Of a stretch of 64,000 nucleotides of DNA, positions 1-10,849 are shown in pieces. The translations under genes were made by a program, and so were the position numbers. The notes below the pieces were generated by a model. The model did no database searches, was not told the origin of the DNA, and was given only the letters and a program-made list of their open reading frames with translations. The stretch is from NCBI GenBank assembly GCA_947044405.1, contig CAMRHE010000207.1, forward strand, positions 444,001 through 508,000, in the 5' to 3' direction. Source of the DNA: Leptodactylus fallax. Taxonomy: Eukaryota; Chordata; Amphibia; Anura; Leptodactylidae. Numbering within the stretch: the first letter of the stretch is position 1; every line of letters begins with the position of its first letter.

Positions 1-65
1 ACAGCAGAAACTCCTCTCCAGCAAAGGGCATCCAAGTAGAAAAAAAAATCTAGTCTGCCAGCCCC

Positions 66-565
66 TTAAAGGGAATCTGTCAGGTCAATCTGGAACACTA
101 AACCACCCACGGGTCCTTATAGACCTGGGGTTTAGTGTCCCAGATCGCCCTGTTGTAATGCAATCCGCAGTCGCATTAAAAATAAAAAACCTTTATACCT
201 TACCTAGAGAAGGGTCCGATCGACGCTGTTTGGCGAGAACAGTTCGGCTTATTCATGAGCTTCTTTGTTGGCACGCCTCCCGGCGCCTGCGCTGTTCTTC
301 AGTAAAGCCAAAGATGGACACCCTGGCTTCACTGTGTAATTGTGGGGCATGCGCACTGAAGCTGAGGTGTACTCCTTTGGTTTCAGTGAAGAACTGCGCA
401 GACGCGGGGAGTACAGCGGCCGGGTGAGTATAAAGCTTTTTTATTTTTAATGCAGCCATGGATTGCGTTATAACAGGGTGATTTGGGACTCTAAACCCCC
501 GGTCCATACTGTATGGACGTGTAGGTGGTTTAGTGTCCCAAATTGCCCTGACAGATTCCCTTTAA
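66..565. mobile_element. Palindromic TTAA-flanked MITE
   Basis: Both ends carry AGGGAATCTGTCAG next to TTAA (66-69 and 562-565), in inverted orientation. The arms continue inwards for well over 100 bp through the shared words ACACTAAACCACC, TTTAGTGTCCCA and GCATTAAAAATAAAAAA. A TTAA target duplication is typical of piggyBac-type transposition, so this is probably a non-autonomous derivative of such a transposon. That assignment is inferred from the termini only. No transposase is visible. The overlapping short frames on both strands are palindrome shadows. Confidence 0.8.
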
Positions 566-634
566 GTAGATGGAAGATGTCCTTTTATTGGAAGTAGCAA
601 TACACCATGTATCAGCCCTCACAGGAACCTTTCT

Positions 635-636
<2 letters not shown>

Positions 637-680
<44 letters not shown>
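637..680. repeat. (TA)n microsatellite
   Basis: An uninterrupted run of about 22 TA dinucleotides. It is probably length-polymorphic. Confidence 0.97.
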
Positions 681-683
<3 letters not shown>

Positions 684-1100
684 AGTATCATCATGGTGCA
701 TCATGTGATCTGTGGGGGTCCAAGACACGGAACTCACACAGATCATCTATTCTGACAGGCTCAAGTTATAGCATGTTCCTATTCTTGTAATATATCAGTG
801 GTCTTGGGAAATTGTAGCTTCGCTCTTATTACTTCAGTAGTAGAGCCTGCATGCAATCCATATCCACTGTTGTAAAGTCCGGCACCTGGAGGCTGCCAAA
901 ACAGCTGATCACATACAGAGGACTTATCCTGTGAATAGGTCATCAGTAGGAAAAATCCTTTTGAAGTCGGTAACCCCTTTAAAACACATTCAGCTTTTCT
1001 ATGTTTGGCAAATAAGTTCATTATTCGGCATTTATCAATCACTTTACATTTGCATGTCTTTCCCTTTTCTACTATTTGTGTTCATTTTTCTGCCTTTGTT

Positions 1101-1385
1101 AAGGTGTGTTCACATGGCGGAAGGTTCACATCCATCAGCATTCCGTCGCAGCTAACCGCTCCTGATTAAGCCCGGATGAATGAGCCTAATCAGGAGCGCG
1201 TCTCGAGCTGCGGATACCGCGGGTGGAATCCACGGCAAGATAGGTCATGTTGCGCTAGAGGGAAAAAAACGCTACTGACTCCCATTGAAATGAATGGGAG
1301 GAGTTTTTTCAGACGGATTTTGAGGCGGATTCCCCGTCAAAATCCGCTGCCAAAAAACTCTGTGTTAACACAGCCTGAAAGGGGT
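1101..1385. repeat. Dispersed GC-rich MITE-like repeat, copy 1
   Basis: It starts AAGGTGTGTTCACATGGCGG and ends near ACACAGCCTGAAAGG. The block around CCATTGAAATGAATGGGAGG and the following GGATTTTGAGGCGGATT recurs at about 28,400-28,450, so this is a dispersed family. An internal inverted pair, CTCCTGATTAAGC and GCCTAATCAGGAG, can form a hairpin. CpG-rich content and the GTTCACA start resemble the CTAAGGCTAGGTTCACA group of MITEs elsewhere in the window. Confidence 0.6.
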
Positions 1386-1465
1386 TCTACAGTTTAGGCT
1401 CCTGCACTCTTCCATATATCAGACAGATTTCGTGTCTCAAACCCAGTCAGGTGACTGAGACTCTT

Positions 1466-1587
1466 GGATCATAGTGATGTTAGGAGTTGCTGCCTCCTCG
1501 CTGCTCCACTGTCCCATACTATATACAGTACACAGTAATGGAGCCGTGAGGAAGCAGGGGCGCCTAACATCATAGATCACTATGGTG
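1466..1587. repeat. Inverted repeat (small foldback element)
   Basis: ATCATAGTGATGTTAGG at the left is mirrored by CCTAACATCATAGATCAC at the right. The arms continue through GCTGCCTCCTCGCTGCTCC-like sequence on both sides of a TA-rich centre. Likely a short foldback MITE. Target duplications were not resolved. Confidence 0.55.
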
Positions 1588-1907
1588 CTAGGATTCCTGG
1601 TCTCCAGACCACATTCAGTATGAAAAATGCAGGCAAATTTTCCTTACCTTCTTTGCCCATACACATGGGTCCTGTCTGTCTATTTTTACACTGTACATTA
1701 AATGTCTAGTAAATGTAGGCCTAATGAATTTTTCACATATATTATATGTATATATCATGGATATTTACATATTGTACATAGAAATCTGTCCTTCCTTGCA
1801 TCTCCTTTTGGCTGGACACGTCCAGGTACAAATGTAGCAAATTTAACCTTAACTTTCTGCATCTTAATAACTTGCTGCAATGTGATATCTTAAGAAAGTC
1901 CACCCAG

Positions 1908-2083
1908 AGGCATAACTTGAAGCCCCTATGTCCCAGTGCAAAATCCATTATAGGCTCCATACTCACCTTTTTCTATTTAGTGTAGTGGGATATTTTATGT
2001 GTCAGAGGGAGTTTTGAAGCCCCCTCAGGGTCCAGGGCCTGGTAGCTGCTGCTACCGCTGCACCCCATATAGCTACACCCCTG
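1908..2083. repeat. Dispersed repeat ending TAGCTACACCCCTG, copy 1
   Basis: The order AGAGGCATAACTTGAAGC, CCAGTGCAAAA, GATATTTTATGTG(T)CAGAGGGA, TAGCTACACCCCT matches 13,390-13,543 in the same orientation and 17,605-17,780 in the opposite one. It is therefore a dispersed element. I cannot assign a class. Confidence 0.65.
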
Positions 2084-3087
2084 GACACACCCAATATAAC
2101 ACTCTGTGCCACAGTACTGTTAACACTTTAAGTGTGAAGTAAAACTCTGCTACATCCTTACGTGATATGATACCACAAAGTGACAGGCTATCACAAGGGG
2201 ACATATCGATCCTTACATTTCTATGTGAGGCCACCCAGTGGCTGTGTTATAAATTGCAGCCTTTCAATGCTTTTGTTATTGTATTGCAATGTTGTATTAA
2301 AAAAAAGAAATTGCGTTCCAAATGAGAGTCAAGTTAAAGATGGATACATGTGTACTGTGTAGTTATAGAACCTGCCTGTATTTTTTTTTTCGTCTTGGCA
2401 GATTATAACATACAAAAAAAATTTCATATTAATAAATTCACATCAACTTAATTACTGAACTGCACAACTCGACTACAAAAACACATTTGGGAATATGGTC
2501 ATGATTGTGAACTCCCTTTTGTGCAAAGTCTCTCGCTCTCATATTAATTACATCCAACTTATCTATTAACATTCCTAATAAAATCTGATGTCTTGATGTT
2601 TTGTGATGTGCCTCAACCCCACTGATAGGAAGGGCACGTGTGTAATTAAGATGATGTTTCAGGCGTCTCAGCTAAACAAACCCGAGGTACTTCTGAGTCC
2701 CTGCAGACGGTGGAAAGCAAATTACATTTCCTAAGATTAAATGTGCGGCTGTGTTGGTCCTCCCCTTCCTTTACGATACACAATAATTCATGTGAAAAAC
2801 TTTGTTGGCGAGGTGTCTGCCATGAAGAATCTAGTAAGGCTGAAAAAGCAGACTTGTGCATCATTTGCTATTAAGGAAGAGGCCTGGTTAGCAGTGATAG
2901 GTCAGCCTAGCGTAGGAGACATAGGGCGCACAATACGCTATATTACTCAGAAATTGAAATAAATGCTCCAATAGCAATGAAACATAATACATGTACATCA
3001 CAGACCAGCCAACAGATTCATTTAAAAAGTACATAAACTTTCGCCAAATGTTCCAACTAGACAATTCTGATCTTGCTTTACAGAACC
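2084..3087. other. No gene seen
   Basis: AT-rich single-copy-looking sequence with short T and A runs near 2,380-2,420. Only short frames occur, none recognisable. A short stretch, GTGAGGCCACCCAGTGGCTGTGTT (positions about 2,225-2,248), resembles 3,618-3,641 and 9,057-9,080, hinting at an old dispersed repeat. Confidence 0.5.
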
Positions 3088-3324
3088 TTAAAGGGGTTTT
3101 TCACCTTTCTAATACCTATCCTTAATGGGACACCACTGCAGTATGTAAAACCACCTCTACACATTGTACCGCCTGTGAGCGGTATGCAAATATTACCAGG
3201 AGCCGCACTGTCCCGGAACACCTGATATGCAGGGGGTCTGACAACCGGGACCCCGCAGATCTAAAACTGATGGCATGTCCTTAGGATAAGCCATCAATGT
3301 TAGAGAGGTGGATATAACCTTTAA
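3088..3324. mobile_element. TTAA MITE, AGGGGTT family
   Basis: TTAA at 3088-3091 is followed by AGGGGTTTTTCACCTTTCTAA. The right end mirrors it (TTAGAGAGGTGGATATAACCT) before TTAA at 3321-3324. The internal paired word TCCTTAGGATAAG is typical of this family. The arms are diverged, so the copy is old. Confidence 0.7.
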
Positions 3325-3820
3325 TAGGTTTTCTGTTTGACACGTTTTTTATTCTGATGAATTTTGAGTCCAAGTTGTAAAATCCTAAATGATCCATATT
3401 GGTTTAGCTCACTAGTAAAGATTCTTATAACTGATCAGTTCCAAGCAGTTTCCATAACTAGTCCATACCGTACTAATTCACAGTAATACAGATGGGTCTT
3501 TCCATACTTTATCTCTTGGCTCAACATGTGTATAAGAAAGTGAACATCTTTCGGAAAAAATAGCATGATTTCGCAACTTTCTGTCATAAGATCTATATCC
3601 TATATGTGTCTATGTGTGACCACCTAGTGGTTGTGTTGTGTGTTACAGCATATTGTATATTGTATTGAATTAGTTTCATGAGAAACTGGGGTCTTTTGAG
3701 GGGTTATACCACAAAATGAAAAAAAAAAAACAGTATAATCTTAACACTATCAATGTAAAATTCTCTGCACTGCGGTGTCATTTTCACCCTTTTTAGCCTC
3801 TTTACTCAGTATAGCTCTGG
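3325..3820. other. No gene seen
   Basis: AT-rich sequence with an 11-base A run at 3719-3730. Part of 3,590-3,700 shares words with 9,040-9,150 (CACCCATTG/CACCTAGTGG-TTGTGTTGTG, then CATGAGAAA-TTGGAGTC), so it is likely a degraded dispersed repeat. Confidence 0.4.
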
Positions 3821-4085
3821 GAAGCACGGTGGCTTAGTGGTTAGCATCTTCCTCGGTTCAAATCTGACCAAGCAGTTTGTATGTTCTCCCCTTGTCTGCG
3901 TGAGTTTCCTTCCACATGCCAAAAATATACTGACGTGTAAATTGGCTTCCTGTAAAAGCAACCCCTTGTGGGTGTTGGGGATGAGCGCCTGTATGGCAGC
4001 CACTAACTCCCCTACTACACAACACTCCCTGTGCTTTGAGTCTCTGCGAGAAAAGCGCATTACAAATGTTTGTCATTGGTCCTCT
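3821..4085 (+). mobile_element. tRNA-derived SINE with LINE-like tail
   Basis: The 5' part has RNA polymerase III promoter-like boxes: TGGCTTAGTGG (about 3830-3840, A box) and GGTTCAAATCT (3855-3865, B box). Together they resemble a tRNA head. Next come a region resembling GTATGTTCTCCCCTTGTCTGCGTG and a tail reading GAGAAAAGCGCATTACAAATG, the kind seen at LINE-mobilised SINE 3' ends in fish and amphibians. The copy is diverged and somewhat deleted between the two boxes. This is a retroposon, not a functional tRNA gene. The overlapping frames on both strands are not coding. Confidence 0.72.
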
Positions 4086-4353
4086 GATTTTCTCTGAGCA
4101 GGTACACTATTGTTTGGGTGTCACAAACTAAATCCTAAACTGTATCTTTTACTGCTATTTTTACTAAAATCTTACAATAAAAGCAGAATTAGAAAATGTA
4201 TTTACTTGTGCTGATCACATCCATAATACAGCACCCATAGAAATGTATGGGCCCATACTGTCCCTCTATATGTCACAAATTTCTGTCTTTCTATTCAGGT
4301 CAGGAGAGGGACTTTGTCTCCTTTTGGAGACTTCCATATAAGTATAAGGAGAC

Positions 4354-4591
4354 TTAAAGGCGTTGTATCATTACAGACACTTATCCCTTATCCACAGGAT
4401 AGGGAATAAGTGTCAGTTTGTTGGGGGTCTGTTGGGGGACCGGGCCTGAAAGCCTCCCCAAAGCCTCCCTTTGAATGCAGCACCAGTCCTCTTGTGTGAC
4501 CAACACTCTATTCACTTGTATGGGGAGAGATTGCAGTCCTGGTAGTCACATAGACGTGAATGAAGTGTCTGTAGCGGCACAACCCCTTTAA
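4354..4591. mobile_element. TTAA MITE, AGGGGTT family
   Basis: TTAA (4354-4357) plus AGGCGTTGTATCATTACAGA at the left; GCGGCACAACCCCT plus TTAA (4588-4591) at the right. An internal inverted pair around CTTATCCCTTATCC / GGATAGGGAATAAG forms a hairpin just inside the left end. It is closely related to 5530-5923, which shares CATTACA-ACACTTA. Confidence 0.75.
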
Positions 4592-4710
4592 AGGGTATTC
4601 ATGGTTCCCTAGGAACTTTTACATGTATTTTTCTCTCAAGTTAGAAGAAGAAAAAGGTGTCTTGTTCTTGTCTAAACTTTTCAGAAGGTATCAGTTCTTT
4701 CATGAGCATA

Positions 4711-4818
4711 AGGCTGGTTCATATCTGTGGCGGAATCCGCCAAAAATCAGCGTAGAGAAAAGTCCTGCACATTTTCAGTTTGAAAACAGCGGACACCCGA
4801 CGGACCCCATTATAGTGT
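4711..4818. repeat. Fragment of GTTCACA MITE family
   Basis: AAGGCTGGTTCATATCTG, GAGAAAAGTCCTGCA and GACGGACCCCATTATAGTG match the left end and interior of the copies at 9675-9900 and 33,801-34,070. The right terminus is missing, so this is truncated. Confidence 0.6.
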
Positions 4819-5529
4819 GTAACTGCTGACCCAAATGACGAAGAGCACAATAATACTGTGAACATAAAATGTTTTGTATAGGACAAAAATTCCACTGCAT
4901 TCTGTGAGATCATTTCCATGATATTAGGATGTTTCAGCTATATATATATGCAGAACAATCATGATTATTGCATATAATTCCGGATATCCAGTGATAATAC
5001 TGTATATTTTCACACCTCTCATTTTAAGTATCTCTTTCCATTCTTATGAAATCTTCCACTTTTTGCTATTTTATTATATATATATATTTTTTTTTTTTTT
5101 CGTTGCTTTACTTACCAACCTTTTATTTCTGTATGTAATGACATTTCTATAAATGGCAGCTTGCGTGCTGGCCTCCTTCTATTACCCTCCTCTCTCGGAC
5201 TGGACGTGTTTCGTTGTATCGGCACAATAATTTCACGCAGGACACCTGCCTTCATAGACGCCATGACATTTAAAATTTGAGGAGAAAGTCTGACATTTCT
5301 AGTAGACGCGCACAACTGTTCTGATTATTTGATAAAGTTTCCATCACACTTTGACTGGGATTTTATACTCTGTAAAGGAATATGTAGCAGATCCTTTCTA
5401 GGTATAACGGGAAGACGGCATGTGTGGGACTTGCAACTAAATCTGCTCATGCTGGTAGTTTCAGCTGTGGATATCTCCACAAATCTGTGACTAATCCAGG
5501 GGGATTCTGCAGGAAATCCACCGTGTTAG
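4819..5529. other. No gene seen
   Basis: AT-rich sequence with short TA and T runs at 4,940-4,950 and 5,076-5,100. Frames are short and unrecognised. Confidence 0.5.
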
Positions 5530-5923
5530 TTAAAGGGGTTGTGCCATTACAAACACTTACTCTGCATCTACAGGATACACTTATTCTGCATCTGTGGGTT
5601 CTCCATCGATCAGGAGAATGGGGGCCCCCAAGTTCCCTTCAAGCCTCTTTATGATAGAAGAACTAGCACGCTTGTATGACTGGCACTTCATTCACTTCTA
5701 TAAGGCTGCCGAAGATTGCAGCCCTGGCAGCCCTATAGAGGTGAATGAAGCTCTAGTAATGCAAGCACACTGGCACTTCATTCACAGGGAGGCTTGAAGG
5801 GGATGTTCGGGCTCTGTTCTCCTGATCGCTGGGGAACCTGGCAATCGGACCCCCAGTGATGTGACACTTATGCCCTATCCTGTAGAAAGGGGATTCGCGT
5901 TTGTAATGGTACAACCCCTTTAA
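5530..5923. mobile_element. TTAA MITE, AGGGGTT family
   Basis: TTAA at 5530-5533 with AGGGGTTGTGCCATTACAAA; the right end TTTGTAATGGTACAACCCCT plus TTAA (5920-5923) is its near-exact mirror. The interior holds an inverted pair, TGGCACTTCATTCACTTC and a related copy near 5770. The element directly abuts the next MITE at 5926. Confidence 0.85.
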
Positions 5924-5925
5924 GG

Positions 5926-6285
5926 CTAAGGCCCCATGTGGCGCTGTGGGAAAAACCATGGCGGGAACACATCACGGTTCTTCCCGTGGCGCCTTAGATA
6001 GAAAGTTCACAGAGGTTTCCTCTGCGGACTTTCTGTTTCAATTATACCTATGGGGAAACCGCCGGTGTTTCCGTAGGTATAATTGACATGCTGTGATTTA
6101 CAAAACCGCGCCGGTTTTGGAAATCGCCGCATGTCTGCAGCATGGTTTTTACTGCAAAGTGGGAATGGGATTCACTAAAATCTCATCCACTTTGCTCTGA
6201 CCGTAAAACGCCATGATTTCCTCTGTGGAGTTTCCGCCGCGGGCAAATCGCGGCATTTACGCCACATGGGGGTCCCGGCCTAAGG
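5926..6285. mobile_element. CTAAGGCC-ended MITE, copy 1
   Basis: CTAAGGCCCCATGTGGCG at the left, CGCCACATGGGGGTCCCGGCCTAAG at the right (inverted). Internal paired words include GAAAGTTCACAGAGG with CCTCTGCGGACTTTC and TTATACCTATGG with CCGTAGGTATAA. The same interior recurs at 13,941-14,315 and 20,537-20,766. Non-autonomous, probably hairpin-forming; superfamily not determined. Confidence 0.78.
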
Positions 6286-7688
6286 CTATTGCTGTTGCTC
6301 TGCATTCACTGCTGATGTCATCATTGTCCAAAATCTGCACTGAAAATATTCAACAAATCCGGAGTACTGTGAACCTTAGACCTGGTCCAGACGTAGAAAA
6401 ACTGCCACAGATGCGGGTACTTTATCACTACCCACTATATAGAACAAACTAGTATTACAGGACAGATACATTATATTTACAGACAAGATTATTAAAATTT
6501 GCACATTTGACAAATCTGGTGCAAATTGCAGTAACACAGATTCCAGCAAAACTGACTTTAAAAATTCCTCATTTGTGTTAAATTGCTCAAATTATTTGGG
6601 AAAAATGCCGCTGCAGCAAAAAAAGAAAAACATTTCACAAAAGCATAAAAAATTGTATGAACAACTACACAAAACAGCAGCATTGTACTGAAAATTGCTG
6701 CTTGTGAATGCACCTCTAAAGTACATCATTATACTGAAAGGGCACTTTGACTCCAGTTTGTTAAAACTAACAAGCTCTGCCTGTATTTAATGTTTTGTCC
6801 ACTAGGGGCAGTCCATGGGCATCATAGATTTTACCCTGGGTTTTCTATCCGTTGTGCATAGGTGATAAAGCAGAAGAGTTATTGCAGCATGTCTGATGAG
6901 AGTAAGCCTGGCCTAATATGACACCTGCATTTGCATTCTCTGCGCCTCCGTCTATAAATCAGTAGGATTTATTTGTTTTGTCTCAGGTAATCTTCAATAC
7001 ATATTAACTAGGTCATCTGCTGGCCTTTCTGGTCCTGCTTATACGTGTCTTTTCTTGGGTAATATTGTGTCTGTGTGACCAGGATGACAAGGATTGGGCT
7101 GTGCTCGGTTCCTTTCATTCGATGACTGAGCAGTAGTCATCCTGTCCCCTCCAGGGCACAGCTGCATTACATCTCTGTCTGCCTGGCTTATTGTGTAACG
7201 TGTTATTTCTTTATACACAGCTCTGTATTGATTTAGGAGTTATACCATGCCTTTTTTTCAGCTTCTTCCTAATTTTTTTCCCTCTTCCTACGAGACTAAA
7301 TTGATTTCTGAGAATGGGCTCCCCTCCTTGCTCCCTCCCACCCCTTCCTCCACTTTCTTCATTGGAAACAGCGGTATGATGAGGATTATTTCCTAGCTCC
7401 TCTAACTTTGTAGATTTTAAGTCCTCTCCATCAGGCGGGTTTATGCAGTGGATTAGTACCTTATGCTGGCAGCTTTGTTTGTGCGAATAAAGCTATAGCA
7501 CAAGATTGTTGAAATAAAGCCTGCTCTCATTTCAGTCTATAGGTACCATGTTGTCCTTAATTAGTCCCCAGACCCCATTGTTAGGAGGTGGGAGCGCTGC
7601 TTTACTTTCAGCTGAGTAAAATCTGCATATGTGTTTTAACTAAGTTGAATTAGGTTAAACTTGTACAATCTGCGCTTCTCTGATCAAC
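6286..7688. other. No gene seen
   Basis: Largely single-copy-looking. A CT-rich stretch lies at 7,250-7,370 (strings of CTTCC and CCCTCC). Frames are short and unrecognised. Confidence 0.5.
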
Positions 7689-7788
7689 CTCCAAGTACGG
7701 CTTTGGTACTAAATATTCTGTCATTAGACTTTTACTGCAATGTATTATTTTTATTGTAAAACATATGAGAAGATTGATAGATAGATAT

Positions 7789-7826
<38 letters not shown>

Positions 7827-7854
7827 TGGATAGATAGATAGATAGACAGATAAT

Positions 7855-7889
<35 letters not shown>

Positions 7890-7934
7890 GGATAGATAGA
7901 TAGATAGATAGATAGGATAGATAGATAGATGATG

Positions 7935-7965
<31 letters not shown>

Positions 7966-8042
7966 GGATAGATAGATAGATAGATAGATAGATATTGATG
8001 GATAATGGATAGATAGATAGATAGATGTATAGATAGATAAAT

Positions 8043-8090
<48 letters not shown>

Positions 8091-8117
8091 TGGATAGATA
8101 GAAAGAGATAGATAGAT

Positions 8118-8173
<56 letters not shown>

Positions 8174-8184
8174 TGGATAGATCA

Positions 8185-8217
<33 letters not shown>

Positions 8218-8312
8218 GATAGTATCTCCAAGTACGGCTTTGGTACTAAACATTCCATCATTATACTTTAACTGCAATGTATCATTTTTATTTTTTAACA
8301 TATATTGATAGA
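7689..8312. repeat. Duplicated flank around GATA array
   Basis: About 87 bp starting CTCCAAGTACGGCTTTGGTA occurs at 7689-7775 and again at 8226-8312, in the same orientation and at an offset of 537 bp. The copies differ at scattered positions. Each copy runs directly into GATA-type repeats (GACGGACG and GACAGACA variants follow the second). This suggests either tandem duplication of a unit made of flank plus GATA, or two insertions of a dispersed repeat with a GATA tail. Confidence 0.8.
7774..8217. repeat. (GATA)n microsatellite, interrupted
   Basis: About 440 bp of GATA tetranucleotides, interrupted by GGATA, TGATA and GAAAGA variants at many points. The long Ser-Ile-Tyr-Leu frames on the minus strand are translations of the repeat and not genes. 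Confidence 0.97.
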
Positions 8313-8430
8313 TATATAGATAGACGGACGTACAGACAGACGACAGATAGATACTACATTTCCTACAGTACATGTGTTTGTACAGATGTGTTTTACTTCT
8401 TCTTTTCTCTTGGCTGGACAAATCCAGATA

Positions 8431-8975
8431 TAGAGTAATGCAAAAGTTTTAGGCAGCTGCAGAAAAATGCTACAAAGTATGAAGGCTATCAATAAACGAA
8501 GCATTAATAGCTTATTTTTGTCAATTAATAAAATGAAGTGAATGAAGAAAAGAGAAATCTAAATCCCATCAATATTTGGTGTAACCTTTACCCTTTAACT
8601 TCCACCAATTATTCTCAATACACTTGCAGACGGTTCTTGAAGGAACTCGGCAGGGAGGGTTGTTACCGCCATCTTGGAGTACTAAGCACAAACTTTCTGT
8701 GGATGTAGGCTTGCTCCAATCCTTCTGTCTCTTCATGTAATCCCAGACAGACTGGGTAATGGTGAGATCAGGGCTCTGTGGGGCCGTATCATCACTTCCA
8801 GGACTCCTCCTCCAAAGGGCAAAGGTCACACCAAATATTGATGGGATTTAGATTTCTCTGTTCATTCACTTCACTTTCTTAATTGAAAAAATAAACTAAC
8901 ACTTCTATTTCGGGAAGCATTCTTACTTTACGGCACTTTTTCTGCACCTGCCTAAAACCTTTGCCCAGAACTGTA
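8431..8975 (-). mobile_element. Internally deleted Tc1-type element, copy 1
   Basis: Termini GCAAAAGTTTTAGGCA (left) and TGCCTAAAACCTTTGC (right) are inverted and lie next to TA dinucleotides. This is the family's usual pattern; copies sit at 11,893-12,392 and 50,305-50,838. Subterminal inverted words (ATTAATAGC...CAATTAATAAAATGAAGTGAA against its mirror at 8,850-8,885, and ATCAATATTTGGTGTAACCTTT against 8,815-8,845) give long arms. Only the transposase C-terminus remains between them, so the element must be moved in trans. Confidence 0.85.
8569..8829 (-). pseudogene. Tc1 transposase C-terminal fossil
   Basis: The frame carries PQSPDL, SVWDYMKRQ and a terminal KGKGYTKY. These match the end of Tc1-family transposases (SPDLN..IE..W, then KAKGG-type end). 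At the position of the third catalytic acidic residue, the glutamate before SVWDYM, this copy has glutamine. The N-terminal DNA-binding domain and both catalytic aspartates are absent, removed by the internal deletion, so no activity is possible. Family membership is seen from the motifs; the deletion is inferred. Confidence 0.75.
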
Positions 8976-9674
8976 TGTGTATCATGAGATGACCAGAATT
9001 TCAAAAAAAAAAAATGAGTTTGTAAAACGCTGTAAGGAGATGTCTGTGCTGTATTCATGGCCACCCATTGATTGTGTTGTGAATTGTAACTTTTCAAGAA
9101 TTTTGCTAGCAGGTCTTGATATTGTATTGAACTGTTTTCATGAGAAATTGGAGTCATTAACCAACTGTGAGCAAAGGTAAAGGTAGACAGATCTTTATAC
9201 TGTCTTTTTTTATATTAAACATGTATAGATTATAATTTCTATAGCACACTATCCCCAATATAGAATCTGTCACATGAGTTCTAAGTCACATTGTTGATAC
9301 TACTAGTCCCTACATATAAGCTAAAGGGGCTTTTTGGACAACCTAAGACTACAGCACCACAACATGATCAACCTCTTTACCATTTTTAGATGCTATTATA
9401 AGGTATAGGTTCCATAGGATTACAAGAGTTCTTTAAAGGTACAAAGATCATAACATCAAAAATATGTTGGCACACTGAGCATTTCTAAATACGAGCCACC
9501 ATTTCTGATATGGGATTGGTGGACTACCATGAAATCATGTTTGTGTATTTGAAGTCTAGAAGTCTATCTAGAAGTTAACGTTGGTCAACTTTATTTTGAG
9601 CACTGTCCATTTTGAACTATAAATTGTACTTATTATTTTAGGGAGTCATTTAGACCTTCTAATCAATCATCTTT
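8976..9674. other. No gene seen
   Basis: AT-rich. Positions 9,040-9,150 share words with 3,590-3,700 (TGTGTTGTG, CATGAGAAA). No recognisable coding frame. Confidence 0.45.
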
Positions 9675-9900
9675 CTAAGGCTAGGTTCACACTTGCGTTG
9701 GGCTCTAAATCGTTTGCGCCTGCCGGGGGACCCAAACAACAGAGAGCCCGTCCGCTAAAACAGTGGTTACCTGCAGACACCCGTGGACCCCTTAGACTAT
9801 AAGGGAGTCTGCCAGGTGTCCATCATTTTTATACCGAAACCAGCAGAGAGAAAAGTCCTCCATGCAGGAGACTCCGATGCAGATGTGAACCTAGCCTAAG
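9675..9900. mobile_element. CTAAGGCTAGGTTCACA MITE
   Basis: CTAAGGCTAGGTTCACACTTG at the left, and CAGATGTGAACCTAGCCTAAG at the right as its inverse with one or two mismatches. The interior GGACCCCTTAGACTATAAGGGAG and GAGAAAAGTCCTCCATGCAGGA are shared with the copies at 19,402-19,650 and 33,801-34,070. Short, non-coding and complete at both ends. Confidence 0.85.
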
Positions 9901-9959
9901 GTTGTGCTGGTTAGGTACCGCCAGAATGGATTTAGGCATCTACATAGTAACTGTCTCAG

Positions 9960-10530
9960 GCTTGATCACTCTAAATCTTCACAAACTTGTGAAGACTCCA
10001 CCTAAAGACCACTCTATATTGTCACGATCTTGTGGAGACTCAACCTTAAGGTTGACCACTCTATATTCTCATGATCTTGTGGAAGGGAAATTCAACCTTC
10101 AGACTGACCATTCTAGATTTTCATGATATTGTGAAGACTCCACCTATGGATTGACCACTCTAGATTGTCATGATCTTGACATGAGTCTTCACAAAGATTC
10201 AACTTTAAGATTGACCACTCTATATTGTCACGATCTTGTGGAGACTCAACCTTAAGATTGACCACTCTAGATTGTCACGATCTTGTGGAAACTCAACCGT
10301 CAGACTGACCATTCTAGATTTTCATGATATTGTGAAGACTCCACCTATGGATTGACCACTCTAGAATGTCATGATCTTGACATGAGTCTTCACAAAGACT
10401 CAACTTTAAGATTGACCACTCTAGATTGTCATGATCTTGTGGAAACTCAACCTTCAGATTGACCATTCTAGATCTTCATGATATTGTGAAGACTCCACCT
10501 ATGGATTGACCACTCTGAATCTGCATGACC
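9960..10530. repeat. 47-bp minisatellite with 201-bp higher-order unit
   Basis: The core TTGACCACTCTAGATTGTCA is repeated about eleven times. Successive starts (10,007; 10,054; 10,105; 10,153; 10,213) give a base period near 47-48 bp with some longer units. One long unit carries an extra GACATGAGTCTTCACA. The block beginning TTCTAGATTTTCATGATATT at 10,111 recurs at 10,312, a 201-bp higher-order period. Some units contain CTTCACAAACTTGTGAAG-type palindromes. Confidence 0.9.
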
Positions 10531-10849
10531 TCATGATGGCCTTGTGATGGCCACCATGGACAACTTCTTTACTGTAGAAGTGCTGACACACAACCAGTAT
10601 TTCTGCAACACTATTTAAACTGTGAAAAAATAGCATGCACTTTGATAAAAAGGATATACTTTTGTGATTTCACATTTTAGATCAGACAGATTTCAGATGA
10701 AGAACAAATATTCTTTATCTAAACAATAACTGTTCTAGGAGTTTGATGCTGAAAAGTAGGGTAAATTTTACATTTTGATGACTATTTTAAACCTCAGGGG
10801 ATTGTTTCATGTGTATAAGCCGGCTGACTGTAAAGGCTTTTTGCATTTG

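Noticed and set aside
3826..3900. Possible tRNA gene
   Set aside because: Only A- and B-box-like words; the cloverleaf arms do not pair and a LINE-like tail follows, so it is a SINE.
7751..8261. Minus-strand frames of 144 and 157 codons rich in Ser-Ile-Tyr-Leu
   Set aside because: Pure translation of the GATA microsatellite.
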